From Plantago elongata (Eukaryota; Streptophyta; Magnoliopsida; Lamiales; Plantaginaceae), in NCBI GenBank assembly GCA_036897095.1, contig JAYMSP010002551.1, positions 1 to 23,600 on the forward strand: DNA of 23,600 nt. Reading direction: 5' to 3'. The notes below the pieces were generated by a model. That model did not search any database and was not told the DNA's origin. It saw only the letters and a program-made list of their open reading frames with translations. Below, piece by piece: positions 1 through 9,685 of the stretch. The stretch's first letter is position 1. Every line of letters begins with the position of its first letter. The position numbers and the translations under genes were made by a program.

Positions 1-95
1 CCTCTTTAAATTAATAAATTATTAATTTATCGATATAATAATATCTCTCTAAATTAATAAAATATCCCGATCCCAACATTATTAATTTATAGAGG
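1..95. repeat. AT-rich palindromic MITE-like fragment
   Basis: The first 18 bases (cctctttaaattaataaa) are mirrored by the reverse complement of bases 79-95, which reads cctctataaattaataa. The stretch can therefore fold on itself. Repeated ATTAATTTA blocks fill the middle. This looks like a small inverted-repeat element, but its left edge may lie outside the window and no target duplication can be tested. Confidence 0.4.
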
Positions 96-199
96 TTTTA
101 TTGTACATGAATTTGAATGACTTTGTCGAATACTACCATCCAGTATGGTAATTCAAACTATGGTCACGAAGCGACTGCCCCTGAATTCGAAGTTTGTGG

Positions 200-261
200 G
201 GGGTGCAATGATATATATGAAATTATTTTAGGGGTGCAATGATATATATGAAATTATTTTA
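200..261. repeat. Perfect 31-bp tandem duplication
   Basis: Bases 200-230 are repeated exactly at 231-261, starting with ggggtgcaatgatatata. The surrounding sequence (100-560) shows no convincing coding frame. Two identical copies side by side suggest a recent slippage or unequal-exchange event. Confidence 0.85.
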
Positions 262-767
262 AGAGTCGGGTGGGATAAAATTCTGAATTAGGATATTACA
301 TATAAAAAATTCCTTTTGAAATCTTGACATTGTGGGTGTGAATTGCTCCTTCTAATTCTGCCCCTAATGACTTCTCCCGTGACCAAAATGTTGTCACTGT
401 TGACGTGAACTGAGAGGCCGCTACAAGACCACACGAGTTGTGGGGAACCTACCGTCCACATTGAGTATTGGGGATTTGACATGGCCCACGACCTCCACCA
501 AAGTAGATGAACTCACAAGGATCGGGAATTCAATTTGCAACCTCATTAGGAGAGATTCAAAATTGCATCGCCAAGTGTCTTGGTAAACCCGTGTATAGTA
601 GGAGTGGAAGTTTACAAGTGCCGGAGCCTAATTGAGGTCTAGGCTCGTTCAATAAGGTGCTCGAACCGAGTTTGATGCTTCTTTTTTTTTTGGTTATTTT
701 ACTTGTTTTGTTATCGGTAAGAGTAGGGTTTGGCTCGTTGAACCTAGACAAGACTCGATTGAATATA
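262..767. other. Intergenic, no gene seen
   Basis: No open frame here resembles a protein. The stretch 590-765 contains imperfect inverted GGCTCGTTxAACC-type words, and similar GAGCTCG-rich words recur at 1070-1200 and 18255-18300. That wording is common in decayed plant MITEs, but I could not define ends or target duplications. Confidence 0.4.
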
Positions 768-1045
768 CTCCCTCCGTTCATGACCTCAACTTTTTATTGG
801 TTGGGCATGAGTTTTGACAACGAAGCGTTTCTCAGTTGGTAAGACGCTTCATTTCCAACCAATATGTCGGGGGTTCGAGTCACCTTTTAGCCGTTTAAAA
901 AAAAAGATAAAGTTGAAGAAATCGTGCATAAATCGGAGAGTGTGAATAAGGTAAGAGATAAATTTACCTTTTAAAGAAGGGTTGAGAAGTTAAGTTTGGG
1001 ACGGACCAAATGAAAAATAAGAAATTGAGTTTGAGACGGATGTAA
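768..1045. mobile_element. Decayed Stowaway-like MITE with an insertion
   Basis: The left end, after a TA, reads ctccctccgttcatgacctc. The right end reads gagacggatgtaa before another TA, and its reverse complement aligns imperfectly with the left end. TA duplications plus CTCCCTCCG termini are the mark of Stowaway (Tc1/mariner-type) MITEs. Without the tRNA-like insertion at 816-905 the element would be about 188 bp. The right end is worn, so the boundary is approximate. Confidence 0.5.
816..905 (+). mobile_element. tRNA-like mini-retroposon, copy 1
   Basis: This is a 90-bp unit with a box-A-like word at 828-839 (tttctcagttgg), a box-B-like word at 872-882 (ggttcgagtca) and a terminal A9 run at 897-905. 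A second copy lies at 10256-10341 with the same start, the same spacing and the same GCCGTTT-polyA end. The internal Pol III-type boxes plus A tail indicate a very short tRNA-derived SINE. No clear target duplication is visible here, so this copy is probably older. Confidence 0.65.
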
Positions 1046-1893
1046 TATAATTTTTCATGTTTGTATGCCGAGTTTAGATAGTGTGACTCGAGCTCGGAAA
1101 AAAAGTTAAATTTCTGAAAGAGTCAAGCTCGAGCTTGAAAATAGCTTGAACCAAGTTCGGGAATGAAAATACTCAGCTTGGCTTGTTTAACAATACTAAG
1201 TTGAACAGATAAATGGGTAAGGTAGATAATTTGGCTTACTATTTATCAAGCCGGAATCTAGGTTTACAATTTTCGAAGAGGGTTTCGGAGATGCTTCATA
1301 TTCAATTAGGTAAGTGGTAAGTGGTAAGTGGTACGCAACTATAATTGATCGATTTGAACTATGTTTTAAGTAATTAATTAGATTGTAATTAAGTTGTGAA
1401 AAAATGTGTTTAAGATAGAGTTTATATTTTCATTTTTATAGGTTTGTTATGAGATAAACTAAAAAAATCAGAGAGAATTATATCGTAAATAGCAGTATAG
1501 ATGTTTATAGTATTGATTACACAATATATGCATTAGAAAAAGTGAGGCTTCTCGACATGCTATTAAATGTCAATTTCGCTTTCGGCCTGTTAGGCTGATG
1601 GATTTCTACTTTTTCAGTGGCAAAGCTCTTCAATCAGGGTAAATTTTTATCTATGCCCAGTGTTACCATAAAACAAACCACAATAATAAAACAAGGTAAT
1701 TTCTAGGTCATGCAATTTTTAAAATTAACCGAAGTAGGCAAATTCCTCTATGAACTGTGCTTATACGACTTAGCTAATGGCACATCAGTCGCAGTTCATC
1801 ACCTTGTTATTGCAAATTCAACCATATACATATTATAACTACATATGAACTACAAAGAGCTTGTCACGAGTTATATATTCATCTTGATATGTA
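1046..1893. other. Intergenic, no gene seen
   Basis: AT-rich sequence without a convincing coding frame. It contains a short (taagtgg)x3 array near 1311-1333 and GAGCTCG-rich words around 1087-1200 of the type found in old MITEs. Nothing else could be assigned. Confidence 0.45.
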
Positions 1894-2123
1894 CTCCCTC
1901 CGCCCCGTTAGAAGTGAAACAATATTCCGTTTTGGGAGTCTCGTTATTAACGAAATATTTTTCCATTTTTTGCAATAACCCCACAATGCAAATCATTTTC
2001 AACCACACATTATAGAGCCCGCATGTACTATTCTATCTCAAACTCATTCTTAACCACAGACTACATATTTTTTTAAAAATCGTGCATTTGAAAAATGTTT
2101 CACTTTAAATAGGACAAAGGGAG
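1894..2123. mobile_element. Stowaway MITE, 230 bp
   Basis: The left terminus ctccctccgccccgttag and the reverse complement of the right terminus, ctccctttgtcctattta, form inverted repeats of about 28 bp. Both run on into the shared word aagtgaaaca. The element is bounded by TA at 1892-1893 and 2124-2125. Size, termini and TA duplication fit Stowaway. A decayed relative in the opposite orientation lies at 20416-20597. Confidence 0.85.
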
Positions 2124-2249
2124 TACTAATTAGAGGCAGCGACAGAGCGACAGATGCAAGTTCACACCGATACATACATACGTTCAATAATCGACTATCA
2201 ATATGCCACATGCAAATTAATAAGACATCCACCTAATTTGCACTATTGA

Positions 2250-2753
2250 ATACTTGGAAACTTCACGGCTACAAGATTGTCTGAAAGGAGTATGCTCCTC
2301 GAATTGAAAGAGAGACCGAATCTCTAAGTGTGCTTGAAATTGGAAGAATGTACTTGAAAGTTATGAAGATATATCTAATAACTGATACAAGGCTCTATTT
2401 ATAGAGTGTGGAACGTGGAAATTCAAAACATGGGCAAAAACTTTCAGAAATTGTGGTTGAATATTTTCTTGTGGGCTCACCGCGGTGAGTCTAGGGTTTG
2501 CTGATAGCCCACCGAGGTCTAACATGTTTTCTGTAGTTTATATCCTTCTGGAGGCTGTGAGCCCCCAATCCGAGAAAACTGTCATTTTTTCAATGTCTTC
2601 CTATTTTCACCCTCTTTTCCCACCTCCTTAGTATAATGGCTCACTACTTGGCCTTAGTATACTTCTAGAAGCTTTTCCTTGTATATTTACACATTGGTCC
2701 TCCATCTTCTTGCCTTTACAAATGCTAAAAAAAAATACCAAAAACACATAAAA
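2250..2753 (-). mobile_element. LTR-like sequence, left part, split by the copia element
   Basis: Read on the minus strand together with 7161-7268, this makes a unit of about 610 bp. It begins TGATGAGTTAATATT and contains a strong plant TATA word, TATAAATAG, at 2395-2403. That pattern resembles the long terminal repeat of a Ty3-gypsy-type element, probably a solo LTR. The far boundary near 2250 is approximate because I found no matching 5-bp target duplication. The copia element interrupts it in the opposite orientation. Confidence 0.4.
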
Positions 2754-2919
2754 TATTAAGTCAACCATTCTAGAATAAACCAAATATTAATTCTGTTGTG
2801 CTACTTGTATTTCCTAGGAGAAAATATAAATGTATTGTCTTCTCTAGACAATTGCATGTACCTATACTTATAGGAAGGCTTTGTAAAACACAATACAATC
2901 GATAGAACATCACTTTACA
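2754..2919 (+). repeat. 5' LTR of the copia element
   Basis: It begins tattaagtcaacc and ends ctttaca, followed at once by the primer-binding site. It is the same length as the 3' LTR (6990-7155) and about 93% identical to it. The ends are TA...CA rather than the usual TG...CA. Confidence 0.95.
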
Positions 2920-2931
2920 TGGTATCAAGTC
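2920..2931 (+). promoter_or_regulatory. Primer-binding site (initiator tRNA-Met type)
   Basis: The first eight bases after the LTR, tggtatca, match the complement of the plant initiator tRNA-Met 3' end used by most copia elements. The following bases (agtc) depart from the usual gagc. There is no spacer between LTR and site. Confidence 0.8.
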
Positions 2932-3078
2932 AGAATCAGTCTCTCATGAGCACTTCATCCTAAAAGCCATTTCTCCTTTACACATGAATCATAATGGTCA
3001 CTTCGCTGCAAATCCATCATCTTCACCACCTGTAGCTTTCATTATTCTGTTAATCAACTCATCCTTCATAAATCGACT

Positions 3079-4112
3079 ATGTCTTTTGATAGCTCGAATT
3101 CCAGCAACGCCAACTCAGATCTCACTCCACAACACACCTCCGCCCCTCCATCACCTATCATTCCATTCTCCTACTCCACTCCTCACCCTGGCAAACTCAA
3201 TCACACCAATTACACCTCATGGCGCTCTCACTGGCTTGCTCTACTTAATGGACATGACTTGATCGGCTTCGTCGATTGCTCTATTAAGATGGACCGACCT
3301 ACAAGGCTTGGTTCTGACAGGATCAATTGTTGCTCTCTGCCATCATCGCTTCACTCACCCCTGAAATTCAGCCATTCATCTCGACATCCACCTCTTCTCA
3401 CACTGCTTGGACTATTTTGTCCACTATGACTGCGAGTCGTTCAAGGGCTAGAGTAATGCAACTGAAAGCAAACCTGTCTCGTGCTTCAATTGGCTCTCGA
3501 ACAATGGTCGAGTATATGCACGATCTCAAGCAAAAGTGTGACGAATTATCACTAATCGATGTCCCTGTTTCTGATGATGATTTTACTCTCTATGCCATCA
3601 ACGGTCTTGGTCTCAAATATCGTGATGTTGTTGCATCGATACGGGCTCGGGAATCCTCCACTTCATTTGCTGAGTTAATGGATATTTTGACTGCACAAGA
3701 AACCTTTTTGAACAATGCTGAAGAGTTTGCTGCCACACTTGTTGCCACAACTAATGCAACTAATGTTCCTTCAGAACGCAACAAGACTCCACATTCTGGC
3801 TCACCACATATGCACAATAGTAATTATCACGGCCGTGGGGTAGGTTTTTATCGTGGTCATAAAAACAATAGCAACCGTGGAGGAGGTCGCAGGGGTGGCC
3901 AATATGAACAAGTCTCTCGTGAACCAATTGTATGTCAGGTGTGCGGTTACACTGGCCACTCTGCACTCCATTCTCCTAACTCATGGCTTGTTGATTCTGG
4001 AGCATCTCACAATATCACTCCGAATCTTGGTAATCTCTCTATTCATTCCGAGTATGACGATACCGAAGAGGTAAACTTGACTGATGGGTCCAACATGCCG
4101 ATTAGTCAACTG
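3079..4112 (+). pseudogene. Broken copia gag and protease region
   Basis: Gag likely starts at 3079 (MSFDSSNSSN) and carries the copia gag wording NYTSWRSHWLALLNGHDLIG. A frameshift near 3290-3315, plus a TGA at 3315-3317 in the new frame, breaks it. The frame then runs openly to about 4112 (SLTPEIQPF onward). A zinc knuckle begins CQVCGYTGH but its last cysteine is missing. Only a few residues later comes the protease active-site motif WLVDSGASHNIT, so the linker normally found between knuckle and protease has been lost. A second frameshift follows near 4112. In an intact element these parts form the capsid and cleave the polyprotein. Here no full product is possible. Confidence 0.85.
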
Positions 4113-4255
4113 GTACTTCTGTTTTTCGCTTTTCGAATCGTGATTTTACATTCTCTAATGTGTTGTGTGTTCCTACTGCCACACATAATCTTTTATCCGT
4201 CCATTAGTTTACTAAGGCTAACCATGTCTCTATTGAATTTTTCCCTTCCTATTTT

Positions 4256-5333
4256 GTGGTTAAGGATCAAAGTACGGGGGCGCCTCTAACTCACGTCAAG
4301 TTCAATAATGGTGTTTACCACCTACAATGTCCTTCCTTTTACTTGAAGTCGGATGCACATTTTGCAACTCTCATTGTACGGGGCTCATCCTCTACTTGGC
4401 ATGCTCCGCTCGAACATCCAGCTTCTCGGACTAGTTCCTTTATTATCTCTCGATTTTGTTTACTGCACACCATGCACAAGTTCGGTATACTGGATAAACC
4501 TTGTGATTCTTGTCTTAGCTGTAAGACTCACAAACTTCCTATTGTTGAATCATCACTTGTTGCATTGCATCCTCTACACTTTCTATGCCGATTTTTGGGG
4601 TCCAATGTCACCTTCATTAGATGGTTGTCAATATTACTTAGTGTTGGTGGATTCATACAGTAGATATTGTTGGTTTTATCCTATGACAACAAAGTCGCAA
4701 GTTGCTTCTATCTTTTAACAATTCAAATCATTGGTGGAAAAATAATTTGACAAAGAGACAATGGAGGTGAGTTTGTGGCACTACGATCATTTCTTTTATC
4801 CCAGGGTATCAGCTGGCTAACCACAGCTCATCAGTCCTCACACACCAGAACAAAATGGTATGTCCGAGCGACGTCACCGCCATATTGTTGAAACATGTCG
4901 AACTTTACTCCATTTTGCTAAACTTCCATTGCCCTTTTGGTCTTTTGAGGTACAAACTGTCGTATACCTCATTAATCGCTTGCCGACTCCTCTTTTAAAT
5001 CAAAAAAGTCCATTTGAGGTTCTACTTGGCCGTTTACCCAATTATCTCAAATTACGTACTTTTGGGTACATTTGTTATCCTTAGCTTAAGCCGTATGTCA
5101 AAGGTAAAATGGAAGCTCAATCTCATGCTTGTATTTTTATCGGGTATTCCACATCTCAGAGTGCTTACAAATGTTTGAATTTGAGTTCCAAACGTATCTA
5201 TATCTCCCGGAATGTCTGCTTTTGTGAGGAACAATTTCCATCTTGCACTTCAATATCGGTGTCAAACTCGGAAACCCCATCTCCTAGTCCATTATCAAAT
5301 CCATGTCAACTAACACACCACATGCACCTTTAA
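4256..5333 (+). pseudogene. Broken copia integrase region
   Basis: Pieces of integrase appear in different frames. The zinc-binding part is recognisable as WHAPLEHP followed by CDSCLSCKTHKLP. The catalytic core has the DFWGP motif near 4590. The DNGGEF block near 4758 and the HTPEQNG block near 4845 are in separate frames. The C-terminal part continues from 4860 (MSERRHRHIVETCRTLL) with a stop at about 5082. Several frameshifts mean no integrase can be made. Position between protease and reverse transcriptase confirms the copia order. Confidence 0.85.
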
Positions 5334-5461
5334 CACCTTCCCGGCGTCCAAGCACCAGTGATATTTCTCCAATCCCAACCCATCCAATGCTTACTTGAGG
5401 TAAAAATGGTATCTATAAACCTAAAGCTCATGTTGTTACGAAACATCCACTCCATGATGAT

Positions 5462-7009
5462 ATTGAACCTACCACTGTCTCCCAAGCATTAGCTGATCCA
5501 CGATGGTGCTCTGCTATGGCCGATGAGTTCACAATCCTCACTCAGCATTGTACATGGGATTTAGTTGAACCTCCACCACTATCAAATGTTATTGGATGTA
5601 AATGGGTCTTCAAAATTAAGCGTAAACCAGATGGCTCTATCGAACACTTTAAGGCTCGCTTAGTTGCTAAAGGGTTTCACCAGCGTCCGAGGGTCGATTA
5701 TCAGGAAACCTTGAGTTTATCTGTTACTATTCAGACCGTCTTGAGTTTAGCTCTCATGAAAGATTGGGACATTCGGCAACTCGACATAAGTAATGCCTTC
5801 TTGCATGGTATGCTTAAAGAACCATTTTATATGACACAACCTCCAGGATTCATTGACCCTGCACATCCTCGCTATGTGTGTCTACTTTGCAAGTCCCTCT
5901 ATGGCCTTCGCTAAGCTCCAAGGGCGTGGTATCAAGCTTTAAGCACTTCACTTGTTCAGTTTGGTTTTCGGCAATCCCTCTCAGATATGTCCTTGTTCAT
6001 CTACAACACCAATGGAATTTATCTTCTAGTTCTCGTCTATGTCGATGATTTGATCATCAATGGGTCCAACACATCTCACATTTCTGCAATCACTTCACAT
6101 TTGCAAAAATCCTTTGTTGTAAAGGATCTTGGAGACCTTACATATTTTCTTGGAGTTGAAATGGCCCGATGCCAAGAAGGTTTATTTCTTTCTCAACTTA
6201 AATACACCATTGACCTTCTTCGACGATATTCTATGGATGGGGCAAAACCTCCCAGCACACCTATCACAACCCCCAAAGCGCTCACTCTTTCAAACCATGT
6301 GGATCCCACAGTGTATCGTAGTGCGATTGGTGGTCTTCTGTACCTTACACTTACTCGTCCAGATATTGCATTCACTATTCATTGTTTAGCTCAAGGTATG
6401 TCCAAGCCTACAGATGCCGATTGGATTGCTATTAAACGACTCTTTCGTTATTTAAAAGGCTCTTTGCATCATGGACTCCTTCTCCGCAAACCTCATATCC
6501 TTCATTAAACAACTTATTCTGATTCAGACTTTGGCGGGAGTATCTCAAATAGGAAATCTACATCGGCTTATGTAATTTTTCTAGGCCCCAATCCTATTTC
6601 ATGGCGACCTCGCAAGCAAACTGGTGTTGCTCGGTCTTCCATTGAAGTTGAATATCGAGCTCTAGCATCCACCGCTGCTGAAGTTTGTTGGACTTATCAC
6701 CTCTTTCGGGAGCTTGGTTTATCCTTTGTTCAACCACCACAACTTTTATGTGATAACATTAGTGCTACACGTCTTGATCTTCATCCTGTCATGCATTCTC
6801 GCATGAAACACATTACCCTGGACTTGCATTTTGTTCGTGATCTTGTTGCCAAAGGTCTTCTCAAGGTCTCATATGTCAATACTACTGACCAACTTGCTGA
6901 TGTTCTAACAAAGCCACTTCCTCGTGCTCGGTTTGTCCTGCTTCGCTCCAAAATTTCTGTTGCTGATGGAACGTCAATTTTGTGGGGCGTATTAAGTCAA
7001 CCATTCTAG
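5462..7009 (+). pseudogene. Copia reverse transcriptase and RNase H, two stops
   Basis: One frame covers the whole reverse transcriptase and RNase H and is interrupted only by two TAA codons, at 5912-5914 and 6506-6508. The first falls in the LYGLR-stop-APRAWY block, where the family has a glutamine, so a single C-to-T change explains it. Visible motifs are CKWVFKIKRKPDGSIEHFKARLVAKG, split here as CKWVFKIK and KARLVAKGF, then the catalytic YVDDLII near 6040. RNase H shows YSDSDFGG, EVEYRALA and LADVLTKPLPRAR. This is the best kept part of the element. The frame ends at a TAG inside the 3' LTR. Confidence 0.9.
6981..6989 (+). promoter_or_regulatory. Polypurine tract of the copia element
   Basis: The sequence tgtggggcg lies immediately before the 3' LTR, where plus-strand DNA priming takes place in LTR retrotransposons. 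It is G-rich but short and impure, consistent with decay. Confidence 0.55.
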
Positions 7010-7155
7010 AATAAACCAAATATTAATTTTGTTGTGTTACTTGTATTTCTTAGGAGAAAATATAAATGTATTGCCTTCTCCAGACAATTCTATATACCTA
7101 TATTTATAGGAAGGCTTTGTAAAACACAATACAATCAATAGAACATCATTTTACA
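6990..7155 (+). repeat. 3' LTR of the copia element
   Basis: It begins tattaagtcaacc and ends tttaca, directly followed by the taaaa target duplication. Compared with the 5' LTR it has 11 substitutions and no gaps. Ten are transitions, and eight of those ten have T or A here where the 5' LTR has C or G. Confidence 0.95.
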
Positions 7156-7160
7156 TAAAA

Positions 7161-7268
7161 TACTCAAGCGTGACATGTATGGATTAAAAACACTCAAGAA
7201 AAGAATAAAAGGATTTAACAATATACAATAAAAACACTAAATGAATCGTTAAAAATATTAACTCATCA
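7161..7268 (-). mobile_element. LTR-like sequence, right part
   Basis: This is the other half of the sequence split by the copia insertion. On the minus strand it starts TGATGAGTTAATATT, a start I associate with some plant gypsy-type LTRs, and it continues across the copia element into 2250-2753. The assignment rests on pattern memory rather than coding sequence. Confidence 0.4.
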
Positions 7269-7711
7269 TACCCATCGTTCGCCTAAGAATGATATATTTT
7301 TGATGTATACTGATTTAACGTAATATATACTTTTTCTTTCTTCATTTAGTTCCAGATAAAGATCAGATCCACTTGCAAAGTGGTGACAAAGTATATATAC
7401 TTACATCATTCTAGCCGCTAATCATTTTAGCTTTTCATATAACAATTTCGAACTAAGAATAGACCTGGAATGCTGGAACATAACTAATTTTGTGATAATC
7501 AATTCATTTCCAGGCATATCCTATTACAATACTTGCCTAATAGCTTATAGTAAGCTGCTGAAAGAGCATAATTAAAAAGGATATTGTATGAAAAATAATA
7601 GAAAATTGGACAACAAAAACAATTTGTTTCTCTTGTGTATGTTTTCTTGATTTTGAACATTTATGTTAACAATAAAGGTAACGATTAGGAGATAGGAGTT
7701 CAAATAAGGTA
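7269..7711. other. Intergenic, no gene seen
   Basis: AT-rich, with no coding frame of note and no repeat ends that I can define. Confidence 0.5.
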
Positions 7712-7720
7712 TTATAAATT

Positions 7721-7801
7721 GGACGAATTACATCTAGGCCCCATGTTAGATGCAAATGTTGCAGATGACTACCACTTGGTTCAACAATTACATGTAAGTC
7801 C
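7721..7801 (+). repeat. Left terminal inverted repeat of the MULE
   Basis: It begins ggacgaattacat and aligns over about 80 bases with the reverse complement of 8734-8812, with scattered mismatches and about two single-base gaps. Confidence 0.85.
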
Positions 7802-8733
7802 TAGTCGATAAAAATCAATTACATCCAGATCCACGAATTTGACTTTCAACGAACTTAAGCCCGAAAAAGTTATTTCTGCCCCTGTTTGAATTTCAGCTTT
7901 TGCATTTTGCCAAACAACCTTCAGCCTAAGCAAAGCTCCGGCCTCCACCGCACAACCCCACCATTCGACCTACCTCATATCGCCGCCTCACCACCACCGC
8001 CCGACCTACTTTCGATCGCAGCACCACCCATCTCCACCTTCCATCGTCACTGCCCTCCCACCACCTTCCATCACTGTTCTTCCACAACAACCGCACAACC
8101 ACCGTCCCTCCCACCGCACCACCACCAGATCTGAAGATCCACCACCCTTCCACCTCTCCTCTACCCACCACTGCACCTCCGCCTTCCAGAAATCCACCAT
8201 TCTCCGGCCACCGACCACCACCACGACTGGGAACTACATCAAGAGTCCCTTCCATGACCGGATCTGTTTGGTGGTAGATTGGACGGAGGAAGGGTGGATC
8301 GATGGTGGGTGGTGGCGAAATCGGTCTCGAAACGACAGAATTTTGATGGGGGAAGCGGCTTTAATGGCGGCTTGGTGAGTTTCTCTGTTTTGACAGCAGG
8401 AAGAGAGAGGAGCAATAAAGGGGCTGAGCTCGACCGGAATCTCGAGTTTTTCGGCGGGTTGCTTGTGCTGGGTGTAGAAAGAGGGCAGAGACGGAGCGGT
8501 GAAGTTTGGCCGGAGTCCTGCTCGTGCGGGAAGAGATGGTGTCGATTGGAGGTGGCCGACGGAGTTGTGGCCTGCGGTGGTGGTGGAAGGCGGTAATGAT
8601 GATGGTGGTGGTGGAAAAAGTGAGACGAAGAAGACGATGCAGAAGGAGTGAATAGTGAATTGGCTAAGACCATGTTTGGATTGCCCAAATATTGAATAAT
8701 GAATTAAGCTGGTCAACAGAAAAACGAATTAAT

Positions 8734-8812
8734 GGACATGGATGTAATTGTTGATCTGAGTGGTAGTCAGATGTGACAAAGGCATCTAAGAGGGGGTATA
8801 TGTAATTTTCCC
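8734..8812 (-). repeat. Right terminal inverted repeat of the MULE
   Basis: Read on the minus strand it begins gggaaaattacat and matches the left end. The two ends have diverged noticeably, so the element is not very young, although the 9-bp target duplication is still perfect. Confidence 0.85.
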
Positions 8813-8821
8813 TTATAAATT

Positions 8822-9566
8822 CTTGGAATTATGATTTGCTCCAACGTAACAAATAAAATTTGTCGTTTTTATCTGATTCAGGCCAATAAAATGATTCGCG
8901 AGGACTTATATAAAACCTGGTCATAAATAAGGGTGGAAATAGGTTGAGCTTTCAGCCTAATAATAATAAAAACATTTAACATGTGATTTATCACTATCGT
9001 TCATGAATAAATTAGTTATTCGGTCAGTTTAGTAACTTACCAGTTAGTGCCAATTTAAGGCATACTATCTACCATAATGTTTTCTTCGAAAATTTTATAT
9101 TTTTACGGTTTAGCTGATACATTAGTTAAATTTTAATACAACTAGCAAATCACTCATTCTGTAAATTGAACACATGACTAAGGTGTTAATGGAACAAGTT
9201 TCGGGATTATTAAACTCAAGTTCATATTTATAAGTGGAACTTGCACTTGGTCGAGATTCGAGCTATTAGAGCTCAATTTTACTTTTGAATTTGTATCAAA
9301 AATCTCGACGTAAACATAAATTATATTCGTGATTATTTTAACTACTCATTATTCTAGATAAATCGAGAGCATGATACTGCTAGCCGAGTTTACCTGGCGC
9401 ATATCTAATTTCTTGAACAAATTCGTTTAACAAAATATTATTTAATTCCATATCATGGATACATATATTCAATAATTATTTTGTTCCCTTTTTTATGAAA
9501 AACATTATTAATAAAAATTTACAACATGAAGTAGTATTGAATTGCTAAATTTAGCTGACTCAAATT
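8822..9566. other. Region upstream of the KH gene, no gene seen
   Basis: AT-rich sequence without a coding frame. It should contain the promoter of the KH-domain gene, but I could not pick a convincing TATA box. A few gagctc/ctcgag words near 9240-9390 resemble old MITE debris. Confidence 0.4.
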
Positions 9567-9685
9567 TTACTGCAATTCAATTTGCTCACAAACTGAAAAT
9601 GCACAAGGAAGAAGAAGAAGAAAATCTCTAATCACCATATTCACCTTCATTGCCTCGCTTTCAAAAATGGTGATTCTACAACAAG
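9567..9685 (+). other. Possible 5' untranslated exon of the KH gene
   Basis: The GAAGAAGAAGAAG-type leader sequence ends in acaag followed by gtaaattc, a good plant splice donor at 9686. A matching acceptor, tttatgtttcag, lies at 10576, and the KH start codon follows at 10649. If used, the leader carries a small upstream frame from the ATG at 9668 that ends just before 10649. This is inferred from splice signals only. Confidence 0.35.

Larger units (their letters stand above)
2754..7155 (+). mobile_element. Ty1-copia retrotransposon, Ale/Retrofit-like, defective
   Basis: A complete but inactivated LTR retrotransposon of 4402 bp. It has two 166-bp LTRs, a primer-binding site directly after the 5' LTR, a purine tract before the 3' LTR, and a taaaa target duplication at 2749-2753 and 7156-7160. 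Domain order is gag, protease, integrase, reverse transcriptase, RNase H, which is the Ty1-copia order. Short LTRs, small total size and the gag wording (NYTSWRSHWLALLNGHDLIG) fit the Ale/Retrofit lineage as I know it. Several frameshifts and stops break the polyprotein, so it cannot move by itself. The LTRs differ at 11 of 166 positions. With a commonly used plant rate of 1.3e-8 per site per year this suggests roughly 2.7 million years since insertion, an estimate that depends on that assumption. Confidence 0.95.
7721..8812. mobile_element. Non-autonomous Mutator-like element (Pack-MULE candidate)
   Basis: A 1092-bp unit is bounded by a perfect 9-bp duplication, ttataaatt, at 7712-7720 and 8813-8821. 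Its ends are long imperfect inverted repeats, 7721-7801 against 8734-8812, with shared blocks such as aattacat, tagatgc, tgactaccact and tcaacaattacat. Nine-base duplications with long inverted ends define Mutator-like elements. The word aattacat recurs three times in the left end, perhaps as transposase-binding subrepeats. The interior is clearly richer in G and C than the flanks. It is C-rich on the plus strand up to about 8250 and G-rich after that. No transposase is present. The GC-rich interior could be captured host sequence, which is known for Pack-MULEs, but I recognise no parent gene. Confidence 0.85.

Noticed and set aside
288..482. 64-codon minus-strand frame
   Set aside because: It is short, has no recognisable motif and lies in repeat-like intergenic sequence.
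816..905. Possible tRNA gene
   Set aside because: Box A and B words are present, but there is no paired acceptor stem or clear anticodon arm. An A tail follows, and a second copy has target duplications, so it is a retroposon.
7926..8255. Gly/Val/Trp-rich minus-strand frame in the MULE
   Set aside because: It comes from GGTGG-type low-complexity repeats inside the transposon and has no protein-like pattern.
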